Shown one piece after another: positions 37,513 through 46,319 of a stretch of 64,000 bases of DNA. A program made the translations under genes and the position numbers. Under the pieces are notes generated by a model that saw only the letters and a list, made by a program, of their open reading frames with translations, made no database searches and was not told the DNA's origin. Every line of letters starts with the position of its first letter. Position 1 is the stretch's first letter. Source of the DNA: Fimbriimonadaceae bacterium (lineage in GTDB: Bacteria; Armatimonadota; Fimbriimonadia; Fimbriimonadales; Fimbriimonadaceae); assembly GCA_025934835.1 (NCBI GenBank), contig JAICWL010000005.1, positions 1 through 64,000 on the forward strand, read 5' to 3'.

Positions 37513-40173
37513 TTACCTACCGATCTCGTAGTAGATCGTGGCCCCCTGTGGGCCGTTATTGTCTATCGAGAACGTGATGCTGCGGCTGCCTTTGGTGACG
37601 GGGATCTGGGCGATCCTATTGCCCGCCATGTCGAGCCTATACACGTGGAGGTAGGTCGGGTAGGCAGTCGTTAGGGTCACGGTAGCTCCGCCGGCTTTCA
37701 CAAGGTAGGGAAGCGTCCCGTAGTCGGTCAAGACTTGCCGGTCCTGGCTTCCGTACGACTCGTTCGAGTTTTGTAGGTCCGTCATATGCGTCAGAAGGAT
37801 CTTCTTGCTGTAAACAAGCGGCTGACCGTCTCGGCTTTGCATTGCGAGGACCGCTCTGCTGCCGGTGATCTTGGCCTGCATGGCTCCGGAGTTGAACGAC
37901 TGGCCGGGGATAGCCACACCTGCGCTCGACTTGGCTGAGTTCAGCAGGAGCTGGTTCTGCTGCGGAGCGAACATCACGGTCTTCTTCGGCGATGCAAAGA
38001 TGCCGTTCGCGGGTAGGTTCGTTGGCGGTACGGCCAGTCCGGTGGCGTACGACCAGCCGAGCTTGTTGACCGCGACTCCGACCTGGTCGGGGAGGATCAA
38101 GTTCGCCGCCGGGTCATCATTGTTGGTCATCAGCTTGATTTCGGCGTTCGGCGAGTCGTAGAGATCGCCACGTCGGAAGACCTGGCTGGTGAACCTGTCG
38201 ACAGCGACGGTTAGCGCGTCGTCCTGGCCGTTGAACTCCTTGGCGATGCCCGGGAACGAGAGCTCGTAGGTCGATCCGATCATGATGAATCGGAAGATGG
38301 CTCCCCAGCCCTGCATCGAGGCCGCGGCCGGCACTATGAGCGCCTGATCGGCGCGGAATGCGTTGGCAGAGCTGACACCCAGCTCACTCAGGGTGAAGGG
38401 CTTGGTGTACTGGCGCTTGCTAGCTTGCGTCGAAAGGAACGAGTTGGTAAGCATCGGCCGCCGGTCTTCTTGGCCGGTCGTTGGCAGCGTCCAAGGTGCG
38501 CCGAGCCATAAAGGATGATCCCAGTAGGCGTGCGAATCGACGAAATCGCACATGTTCCAGACCTGCTTGGCAGCGTTGTCATCGTGGATTCCGTTGATAT
38601 CCGTGAGCATCGCCTTGACGCCGATCCCTTTGAGCTGAGATTTCTCCCAGTTGTAGAGGGCCGCGTGGAGCGAAGCTCCCCAAGCCGCTCCTGCGGTGGT
38701 AGTCGGGTCGAATGTTCCCGTATGGCCGGATGCCAGCCAGGCGTTGTTGATCAGCGTCTTGGTTTGGGAGTGGATTCGGTTCCACTGGCCGCGCAGATAC
38801 GCTTCGTTCTGCATGCATACCCAGGCGATCGTCGGATCGTCTTTCCATGCGAGCCCCGTGTAGGGGTTCTCGGTGTTCATGGTCGTTTTGGCGAACTTGG
38901 CCCAGCTATTGCGAGCGTTGTCGGAAACGAGAAGCAGCGCCTTATAGTCGTCGTTGTTCTCGCCGACGAAATCGAGCTCGGCTGCCGGGGGAACGCGCTC
39001 GTCGAGCATGTCCATCCAGATGTAGATACCGCGCTTCTTCAGCTCCGCAATGAAGTAACTCATGCGGTCCTGCACATTGGGATCGAACTGGTCGCTGGCG
39101 GTCGCGTTCTGCTGCATGATCCATGAGTCGAAAGGCATGAAGCGCACAGCGTTGTAGCCGATGGCCGCGATCCTGGCTGCCAGAACGGGCGCGAACTGCT
39201 TCTCGGGCATGACGCATCCGTACTGGATATTCGCTCCATAGAAGCGGATGGGGGTGCTGTCCTGCTGGGTCGCGAAGTTGCCGAGCCCGTCGCTCACCAC
39301 CCAGCCCTTCGAGCCGCTAGGCGCAACCTTGGGGTCGGACATGTCGAGGATCGAACCTGGGACGACGTCGATGGCCGGCGTGAGTGGCAGCCAGTCTGGG
39401 CCCTGCTGGATCACGAGCGGAGACGCCTGAACGGGGGCTACGGAGTCGTTCGTCTTGAGCGTGAACGAGTAGTTCCGGAGCTCATTGATCGCCCAGGTGC
39501 CGGAAAGCCCGTCCTGGACCCGGAAGTCGAAGTTCGGAACCCAAAGCCGGTTGTCCTGGCTTCGGATGCTCGTCGGCACCGCGAACTGGAAAGTCATGGT
39601 CTTCGTGGGCGTCGAAATCGTGAGCACCTGACCCTTCATGCTGGGAAACACAGTGCTGCCGACCGCCCATGGCAGTGTGAACATCTGCACGCCGTCCATC
39701 GAGACGACGGCGCCGGCCCAAGCGCCTGCATCGAGCAAGAGGTGAGGTCCTGCCCAGCTCAAAGTGGCTCCGTTCGGGGCAAGAACGTTAGAAGAAACGG
39801 TAGCGTCCGTACCGCTCTGCGCAACCTTCGTCAACCCCTCGAGCACGCCGCCGGTCCAACCATTCGTGAGGTCTGTGGGGGAGGACAGGCGCCGTATATT
39901 GAGCAAGTTTCCAATGTGGGTGAATTGCGGATTCTTGCTTTGGACTGCCGTGATTTGAGTCTGGATTGCGGTCGTGTCGCCTTCGACTTGGGTGACGAAT
40001 TTGTTGTCGGGCGTGAACTGGTCAAAGGCGATTCGAGCCAGCGACCCGCTCTCATCTTGGAGACTGATGGTTCCGTCGGCGCGGACGATCGCCGTTGTGA
40101 TTCCCATGGCGGGCGCCTGCAACAACGCCAGGGCCGGGACCAAGAGCGAAACTAGAAACGGCTTCCTGCACAT
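37513..40173 (-). CDS. secreted clan GH-A (GH5-like) glycoside hydrolase
   Basis: Signal peptide MCRKPFLVSLLVPALALLQAPAMG; TIAWVCMQNEAYLRG (Asn-Glu) and KPFTLSELGVSS (candidate nucleophile Glu); RFYGANIQYGC...GYNAVRFMPFD. Confidence 0.7.
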   Translation of the reverse strand: MCRKPFLVSLLVPALALLQAPAMGITTAIVRADGTISLQDESGSLARIAFDQFTPDNKFVTQVEGDTTAIQTQITAVQSKNPQFTHIGNLLNIRRLSSPTDLTNGWTGGVLEGLTKVAQSGTDATVSSNVLAPNGATLSWAGPHLLLDAGAWAGAVVSMDGVQMFTLPWAVGSTVFPSMKGQVLTISTPTKTMTFQFAVPTSIRSQDNRLWVPNFDFRVQDGLSGTWAINELRNYSFTLKTNDSVAPVQASPLVIQQGPDWLPLTPAIDVVPGSILDMSDPKVAPSGSKGWVVSDGLGNFATQQDSTPIRFYGANIQYGCVMPEKQFAPVLAARIAAIGYNAVRFMPFDSWIMQQNATASDQFDPNVQDRMSYFIAELKKRGIYIWMDMLDERVPPAAELDFVGENNDDYKALLLVSDNARNSWAKFAKTTMNTENPYTGLAWKDDPTIAWVCMQNEAYLRGQWNRIHSQTKTLINNAWLASGHTGTFDPTTTAGAAWGASLHAALYNWEKSQLKGIGVKAMLTDINGIHDDNAAKQVWNMCDFVDSHAYWDHPLWLGAPWTLPTTGQEDRRPMLTNSFLSTQASKRQYTKPFTLSELGVSSANAFRADQALIVPAAASMQGWGAIFRFIMIGSTYELSFPGIAKEFNGQDDALTVAVDRFTSQVFRRGDLYDSPNAEIKLMTNNDDPAANLILPDQVGVAVNKLGWSYATGLAVPPTNLPANGIFASPKKTVMFAPQQNQLLLNSAKSSAGVAIPGQSFNSGAMQAKITGSRAVLAMQSRDGQPLVYSKKILLTHMTDLQNSNESYGSQDRQVLTDYGTLPYLVKAGGATVTLTTAYPTYLHVYRLDMAGNRIAQIPVTKGSRSITFSIDNNGPQGATIYYEIGR

Positions 40174-40302
40174 AGCACCGGTTAATTTCCATGCACTCGT
40201 GCGCCGTTTCTACGCAAACATGCGGTGATTGGCACGATCGGTTCTGCCGATGTGTTATGCAGAGAACGGTTTTATCCGTCGAATTCAGGAACTATTGGTA
40301 AA

Positions 40303-42432
40303 ATGCGATCTATGCTCCGCAACCACTTACTTAGGGTCTCAATTTTTGCGGTTCTAGGCCTAGCAATTGGACTTATCGTTGCGCTCGTATCCCCTCGGGT
40401 GTACGAGTCGGACATCGAGGTTTTGGTTGGCGGAGACAACGAGAACCGGTCGGCGATGCCGCAGCTCACGCCTGACGTTCAGGAGATTCTTTCCCGTGGA
40501 CAGAACCAGGACATGGAGACGGAGCGCCAGCTTATCAGCAGTGCCAGCATCTTCCAAAACGCGGTGGTTGACGTAGCGAACGCCACGGGGCACTCCGAGC
40601 TGATTCCAGAGGCCCAGGATCTTTACCAAAAGTACGACGTAGTCAGCGCCCGGCGCCCCACCAACATGCCGACCGAGGCACCCGGCGTGCTTATGTTGCG
40701 AGTGCGAGCCTACGATCAGGACATGGCGTCCAGGATCGCAGCGGCGATCGTGACCGAGTACGACAAACAGAAGGCCGAAAGCGCTGCATCGACGGCAACC
40801 GAGGCCGCGAACTACCTGGCCTCGCAAATCCAAGACACCAAGAAGGACTTGGACACGTCGCAGAACCGCCTAAAGCAGTACAAGGAGTCGGCCGGGATCG
40901 CCGAGTTCGCGGTGACCCAGCGCGACATGCAAACGATCGTCACGACGTTACAGCAAAACCTTCTCACGCTCCAAGAGCAGAAGAAGGCATCGCAAGCCGA
41001 GATCGCTTCGCTTCAAGACTCGATTCGCCACACGCCGAAGTTCTCTGCCGATTCCTCGGCTGAAACGAAGAGCCCAGTGATCGATCAGGTGACAGCGCAA
41101 ATCGTGAACGAAGAGGCCAACCGCCAGGCGCTGCTGAAGGAATATCAAAGCGACGCACCGGTAGTTCAGAAATCGGACGACGTGCTGCGGCTGTTGCGAT
41201 CGAGGCTCGCCACACTTAAAAAGCAGACGATGACGAAAACGCAGAGCGTTGAGAGAATCAACCCAACGTTACTCGCTCTGCAACAGAATCTGGACCAGGC
41301 GAAAGCAAAGCTCGCGAACATCGATGCGAGCGTTACGCAAAGCACTGCCGACCTTGCCGCGCAAAAGACGAAGCTGGCGCTGCTGCCTGCCAATGAAGAG
41401 CAGATCTCGAGCATCAGCCGAGATCTGGACATCCTGGACAACCGCTACAAGCTGCTTCAAAGCCAATTCAAGAGCGTGGAGCTTCGGAAGAATATCGAGC
41501 CAAAGGCGCTCGTGCTTGGCGATGGCCGTCCGATGCCAAACGAGGTTTTCCGCGAGCCGAACCCGATCAAGTTCGGTCTGATCGGATTTATAGCGGGCGC
41601 ATGTCTTGGATTGCTCGTCGGCTTCGCCGCAGACTCGCTGTCGCAGAGAGTCAAGGGCTCCCTCCAGCTCAGCGAGCTCACCGGGCTGCCAGTGCTGGCA
41701 TCGCTTCCGGCGGGCCGGGCATCCGAATCGAGCCTTGGGGCTCTGAAGTCACAGCTCGAATCTCGAACTCCGTCCAGCGAATCTTTCCGATACATGGCGG
41801 CCGCGCTTACCGCCAGGGGCGCGGATGCCTCACGGTCATTCCTTTTCTGCAATCCCCGCCGTTCGGGTCCGGCCGCGCTCGCTTCGCTAAACTTCGCCCA
41901 ATCGTTGGTCGAAGTCGGCAAACGCGTGCTGCTGGTGGACATCGACGCTCTTTCGGGCGCCTTGAGCAGAATTCTAGATGTCAAGGAGGCTACCGGCCTG
42001 ATCGACCTCCTGTCCGATCCTTCGGCGCCCATCGACCCAGTCCATGTGGCTGGATTCGACGTGCTGCCGATCGGGGCCGGCCAGGCAACCCTGCTTTCGG
42101 CCGGGATCCGGTCTCTTCCGCAGGTACTGGCGCGGCTGACCGAGGCGTACGACTGCGTGATCTTTGCCGGATCTCCTTGCGAGGTTCTTGCGGACTCTTC
42201 TAGCCTGTGTGGTCACGTCGACGAGACGGTGCTCGTAGTTTCAGAGCGGGCCAACAACGCTCTCGACGTTCTTCGCGCCCAGGAGCTCCTGCTTAGGGCC
42301 GGAGCGCGGGCGCTGAGCCTGGTGCTCGTCGACGCGACGAACGTCGAGGAGCCGTTCTCGCCGAGGTTCCGAGGCGCGCGGCCCGAGCCACTGCCCCCAG
42401 CCTCTGAAGGTGCCACGCCTGTCCTGAAATGA
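40303..42432 (+). CDS. Wzz/GumC-type polysaccharide chain-length protein with degenerate BY-kinase-like domain
   Basis: Start near MRSMLRNHLLRVSIFAVLGLAIGLIVALVSPRVYESDIEVLVGG; coiled-coil; second TM; C-terminal VGKRVLLVDIDALSGALSRILDV. Confidence 0.88.
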   Translation: MRSMLRNHLLRVSIFAVLGLAIGLIVALVSPRVYESDIEVLVGGDNENRSAMPQLTPDVQEILSRGQNQDMETERQLISSASIFQNAVVDVANATGHSELIPEAQDLYQKYDVVSARRPTNMPTEAPGVLMLRVRAYDQDMASRIAAAIVTEYDKQKAESAASTATEAANYLASQIQDTKKDLDTSQNRLKQYKESAGIAEFAVTQRDMQTIVTTLQQNLLTLQEQKKASQAEIASLQDSIRHTPKFSADSSAETKSPVIDQVTAQIVNEEANRQALLKEYQSDAPVVQKSDDVLRLLRSRLATLKKQTMTKTQSVERINPTLLALQQNLDQAKAKLANIDASVTQSTADLAAQKTKLALLPANEEQISSISRDLDILDNRYKLLQSQFKSVELRKNIEPKALVLGDGRPMPNEVFREPNPIKFGLIGFIAGACLGLLVGFAADSLSQRVKGSLQLSELTGLPVLASLPAGRASESSLGALKSQLESRTPSSESFRYMAAALTARGADASRSFLFCNPRRSGPAALASLNFAQSLVEVGKRVLLVDIDALSGALSRILDVKEATGLIDLLSDPSAPIDPVHVAGFDVLPIGAGQATLLSAGIRSLPQVLARLTEAYDCVIFAGSPCEVLADSSSLCGHVDETVLVVSERANNALDVLRAQELLLRAGARALSLVLVDATNVEEPFSPRFRGARPEPLPPASEGATPVLK

Positions 42433-43817
42433 AGACACTAGGCGTTCGCCCGGAAGCCACCGCGCTCTTTACGCCCGGAGCTAAGAAGGCTCTGGGCGTT
42501 TCACAATCTCTCGCCATTTCTTCGGGCGTCATGAGCGGCAAGGCGATCTTCGCCTGGGGGCTGCTCAACATGGTCGCCATTCAGTCCATGTGGTTCCTGG
42601 GATTGGCGCAGCAGATCAACCCCGGCAACTTCATGAAGTACATCAGCTTCAGCATCGCCGGGTTTCTTGCGGTTGCCTACACACGCTACAGGGTTCCTCC
42701 GTCAGTTCCGGCGGGGCTGAAGCTGATCGGTTTCCTGCAGATCTGGTTTACGTTCTGCACGATCTACGCGACGATCGTTTTAATGCGCACGAGTGATTTC
42801 GGATCTGCCGATTATTCGCTGGTCACGTTCATCCTCGCGTTTCTCCAAGGCGCGGCGCTGACTTATCTGTTCCCCGATCTGCGTAAGAAGATCCTGATCT
42901 ACCTGTATGTCCTCGGCGGGGCTTCATTTATCATGGGGCTGCTGCAGATGGCGCACTTCGGGCCAGCGATCTCGTATGGGAACGCCGTCATCGGGTTCGA
43001 GCAGATCGACGACTGGGGCGGCAAGGGTGGCGTGCGCGCTCCGGGTCTGTTCCCGAGCATCGGCGTCACAGTGGTCTTCAACCTGCTCATTGCAAGCCTC
43101 ATCGGCGCCACCGCGCTGGTTCGCAAGCTGAAAGGGTACGAGATGGCCCTTCTGGCGGCCGCGTTTTTAAGCTTGGTGTTCGTGCAGGTCCGATCCGCAG
43201 CCCCGCAGATTCTCGCCGTCTATGCGTTCGTGACCTATGCGCTTGCAAAGAGGTACGGCTCGCGTGCGCTGCTTTTGAGCCTCCTCTGCCTTGGCGGAAT
43301 CGTATTGATCGTCGCTTCGTTCCCTGAGAAGTTTGCGTATACGCTGAGCACTCTTTCCGATCAGACGACGCTCGACTATCGGACAGATGTTCTGTGGCCC
43401 CAGGCCATCCATATCTATGAGCAGCATCCGTTCACCGGGATTGGCGTCGAGCCGGCATTCGCCGGGTACGAGACCTTGGAGACGAGGTACGTTCGCGAGA
43501 ACATTCTCGATAGCGGATGGATGGTTGCCCTTGCCTATGGAGGTTTGCCGGGCGTATGCCTTCTCGGCCTGACATGCTTGGCGGGACTCGTGGGCTCTTG
43601 CATGGCTGTGCGGTTCAAATCGAACTACGAAGACGACACCCATCGCATATTCGGAATCGCCGGAATCTTCGTCGTGCTGTCTTTGGCGCTCAGCTTGGCT
43701 GTCGGCAACACGTTCACGAACGTGTCGATCGGCATGCCCTATTTCATGCTGTTGGGATGCATGACTCCTCGGGTGTTCAAGAAGCTCCAGAAAGTTAGGG
43801 CGCTGAGGACCGCGTAG
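42429..43817 (+). CDS. O-antigen polymerase/ligase-like (Wzy) membrane protein
   Basis: Multiple TM segments; ALPQAIHIYEQHPFTGIGVEPAFAGYE region typical of Wzy/WaaL loop. Confidence 0.8.
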   Translation: MKTLGVRPEATALFTPGAKKALGVSQSLAISSGVMSGKAIFAWGLLNMVAIQSMWFLGLAQQINPGNFMKYISFSIAGFLAVAYTRYRVPPSVPAGLKLIGFLQIWFTFCTIYATIVLMRTSDFGSADYSLVTFILAFLQGAALTYLFPDLRKKILIYLYVLGGASFIMGLLQMAHFGPAISYGNAVIGFEQIDDWGGKGGVRAPGLFPSIGVTVVFNLLIASLIGATALVRKLKGYEMALLAAAFLSLVFVQVRSAAPQILAVYAFVTYALAKRYGSRALLLSLLCLGGIVLIVASFPEKFAYTLSTLSDQTTLDYRTDVLWPQAIHIYEQHPFTGIGVEPAFAGYETLETRYVRENILDSGWMVALAYGGLPGVCLLGLTCLAGLVGSCMAVRFKSNYEDDTHRIFGIAGIFVVLSLALSLAVGNTFTNVSIGMPYFMLLGCMTPRVFKKLQKVRALRTA

Positions 43818-44698
43818 TGCCCGGCAGGGTTATCTTCACATTCGCGACCGGGCATCCGAAATATGCCCTTATGGCGAAGGGCTTGGCACTGTCGCTCAAG
43901 ATCCACGACTGCGAAATTCGCCGCGTGGTGGTTTGCGACCGGGAGAATTCGGGACTCGAGAAGTACTACGACCAGGTTGTGAAGCCGGTCGAAGGGTTCT
44001 CGCATTGGTTTACAAAGCTCAGCGGCCTCAAAGCGACTGATGCCGACGCTCTCCTGTTCGTGGATGCGGACGGGTTCGCGCTTCGTCCGCTCGCACCGAT
44101 CTTCGATGCGATGGAAGGGTGCAGCTTCGGCGTGCAGGGTCTTTGGCGGGAGGAGGTGCAGTGGTATGGCGACATGACGAGCACTATGCGCCGGCTCGGC
44201 CTGCCGAAGATCCCGCTCTTCAGTGGTGGGTTGCTGTATTACGAGCGCAACGACCGCACTCTGGAGCTAATCTCCCGCATCCTCTCGATTGCCGAGACTT
44301 ACGACGAGCTTGGGCTGCAGCGCAACGGCGGGCATATCGTGGACGAGGTATGCACCAGTGTGGCGATGGCCCAGACCGGAATAGGAACGGTATTCCCTGA
44401 TTCGCAGGCGTTTTCGTTCACACCGTGGGGGCTCATGGGCCGGCTGCATCTGGACGTGCTGGCGGGGGAATGCAGATTCTTGAAGGGGGCGGACAACCCG
44501 AAGCTGAGATCGCCGTTAATCTACCACTCCGGACACGCGAAATGGGATCCGATCTACTGGCGCGAGCTGAACCGGCTGTTGAAGCTTGAGGCCGACTCGC
44601 GGAAGGCTCCACCGACCGGCGTGCTAACCCGCGGAAAGATTTTCAAGCGTCTTCGCGCGGCAATCTCGGAAAGGGCCGCGCTGCGAGCGGGGCGCTGA
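43817..44698 (+). CDS. putative glycosyltransferase (GT8-like)
   Basis: IFTFATGHPKYALMAKGLALSLKIHDCEIRRVVVCDRE...DADALLFVDADGFALRPL...PLIYHSGHAKWDPIYWRE. Confidence 0.65.
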   Translation: MPGRVIFTFATGHPKYALMAKGLALSLKIHDCEIRRVVVCDRENSGLEKYYDQVVKPVEGFSHWFTKLSGLKATDADALLFVDADGFALRPLAPIFDAMEGCSFGVQGLWREEVQWYGDMTSTMRRLGLPKIPLFSGGLLYYERNDRTLELISRILSIAETYDELGLQRNGGHIVDEVCTSVAMAQTGIGTVFPDSQAFSFTPWGLMGRLHLDVLAGECRFLKGADNPKLRSPLIYHSGHAKWDPIYWRELNRLLKLEADSRKAPPTGVLTRGKIFKRLRAAISERAALRAGR

Positions 44699-44704
44699 AT
44701 TTCA

Positions 44705-46297
44705 TTGGTAACGCCTCCTGAATCAATCTACGACTCTACGACTGCGCCGGAAGAGCAGATCCTGATAAAGCCGATCTCGCGAACGCGAGGCGTGGCGCTG
44801 CTCGCCGGCGCTCGGTTCGTCTACATGGCGATCACGTTCCTATGCGTGCCGTTCTACCTAAACTGGCTCGGGGACGCCGGATACGGCGCCTACCTTCTGC
44901 ATTGGACCTTTGCGGGCTATCTCACCTTGGTCGATTTGGGTTTGCCGTATGCCGGGAACGTGAACATCGCCAAGGCGCTGGCGGAAGGCAAGACCGCCCG
45001 GGCGAAAGCGCTCCAGAGCGCCCTGTTTGGGGCGATGTGCGGTATCGCGGTCATCGCTTTCGCGCTCTATACCTCGTTTGGCGCTCTGATGAACGTGCTC
45101 AAGCCGGAGGGCAGTCCGGGGCACCTAGCTCTGGCGGGATTCTTTGCCATCGGCGGGTACATCAGCGCGATCAACATCACGGCCGCGGTCACGCCGATCA
45201 TCAACAGCCTGGAGGATTACCGAACGATCGGGCATATCCAACTCGTGAACGCCGTGTTGACTTCGCTCGTGCCATTTGCAGTGACCTACTTTATACGGAC
45301 ACCCGAGGCTTTGCTTTTCGGCAACACGCTCGGGGCGGCGATGACATCGGTTGTGGCGATCGTGATCGTCGCTCGGAGGCTCGGGTGGGGCATGGTGACG
45401 CCGCGCTTCGACCGCCAAGCGCTACGTGAGCTGCTGCCCACCGGAATGAGCCTAATGGCGATCAAGGTTCCGGGCGTGCTCATCGGATCGACCGACCGGC
45501 TTGTGATCGGCGTGGCGGCAGGGAAGACCGCGCTCACTCAATACGGCGTCCCCGCGAGAATTCCGGAGAGCTTGAACAACCTCTACCGGAGCGCATTCGA
45601 TACGGCACTCATCTCGGTGACTCGCGCAGCGCAAGACAAGGCGACAGACCTTGTAAGGCTGCTCCGGCGTTATTCGCTCATCAACCTGACGGGTGGTTGC
45701 GCCGCCGTGCTGATACCATGCTCGTTCGGCTACCCGCTTTTGTCGATTTGGCTGCGGGAACACGCGCCTGCCATCGGACCGCTCGTTATGCTGCTCCTTG
45801 CTATGAACACCACGTTCGACCTGTTCGTGGGTACAGCGTGGCATGGACCGATCGCGCACGGGAGCCCACACGCTATGGTGCGATTCTCGATCGCCGGCAT
45901 CACGTTTCGTATCCTCGCGAGTTACCCAGCGCTGCTGCTCTTCGGCGGGGTGGGCGTCGCGGCGGTGAACGTAATCGTGACGGTGCTGCTTTGCGTGCCG
46001 GTCTATCTACGCGCTTACAAGCTGATCGAAGCGCAGGAATCTCCCATGCCTCACGTTATGCGCGGAACGATCGTTGCTCTGATCGGGACGGCGTTCAGCA
46101 TCGTCGGCTTTCTTATCTCGCGCCACATGACTGTCGGCGCGGTCCGATTTGGGGCCCTTCTGGTCATTCCATTGTTCTCCCTCGTGTTTCTAATTCTCAT
46201 CCGAAGCACTCATCTGAGCCCCTTGCCAGACAAAATCGAGAGAGTTCTGGGAAAGGTGTTTCGGCTAAAATGGTCGCCTGTCGAGGGCCTGTCCTAG
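44705..46297 (+). CDS. polysaccharide flippase (Wzx/MOP superfamily)
   Basis: TTG start; 12-14 hydrophobic segments; FYLNWLGDAGYGAYLLHWTFAGYLTLVDLGLPYAGNVNIAKALAEG. Confidence 0.85.
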   Translation: MVTPPESIYDSTTAPEEQILIKPISRTRGVALLAGARFVYMAITFLCVPFYLNWLGDAGYGAYLLHWTFAGYLTLVDLGLPYAGNVNIAKALAEGKTARAKALQSALFGAMCGIAVIAFALYTSFGALMNVLKPEGSPGHLALAGFFAIGGYISAINITAAVTPIINSLEDYRTIGHIQLVNAVLTSLVPFAVTYFIRTPEALLFGNTLGAAMTSVVAIVIVARRLGWGMVTPRFDRQALRELLPTGMSLMAIKVPGVLIGSTDRLVIGVAAGKTALTQYGVPARIPESLNNLYRSAFDTALISVTRAAQDKATDLVRLLRRYSLINLTGGCAAVLIPCSFGYPLLSIWLREHAPAIGPLVMLLLAMNTTFDLFVGTAWHGPIAHGSPHAMVRFSIAGITFRILASYPALLLFGGVGVAAVNVIVTVLLCVPVYLRAYKLIEAQESPMPHVMRGTIVALIGTAFSIVGFLISRHMTVGAVRFGALLVIPLFSLVFLILIRSTHLSPLPDKIERVLGKVFRLKWSPVEGLS

Positions 46298-46319
46298 GCC
46301 AATCTGCCAGAATCCACGC

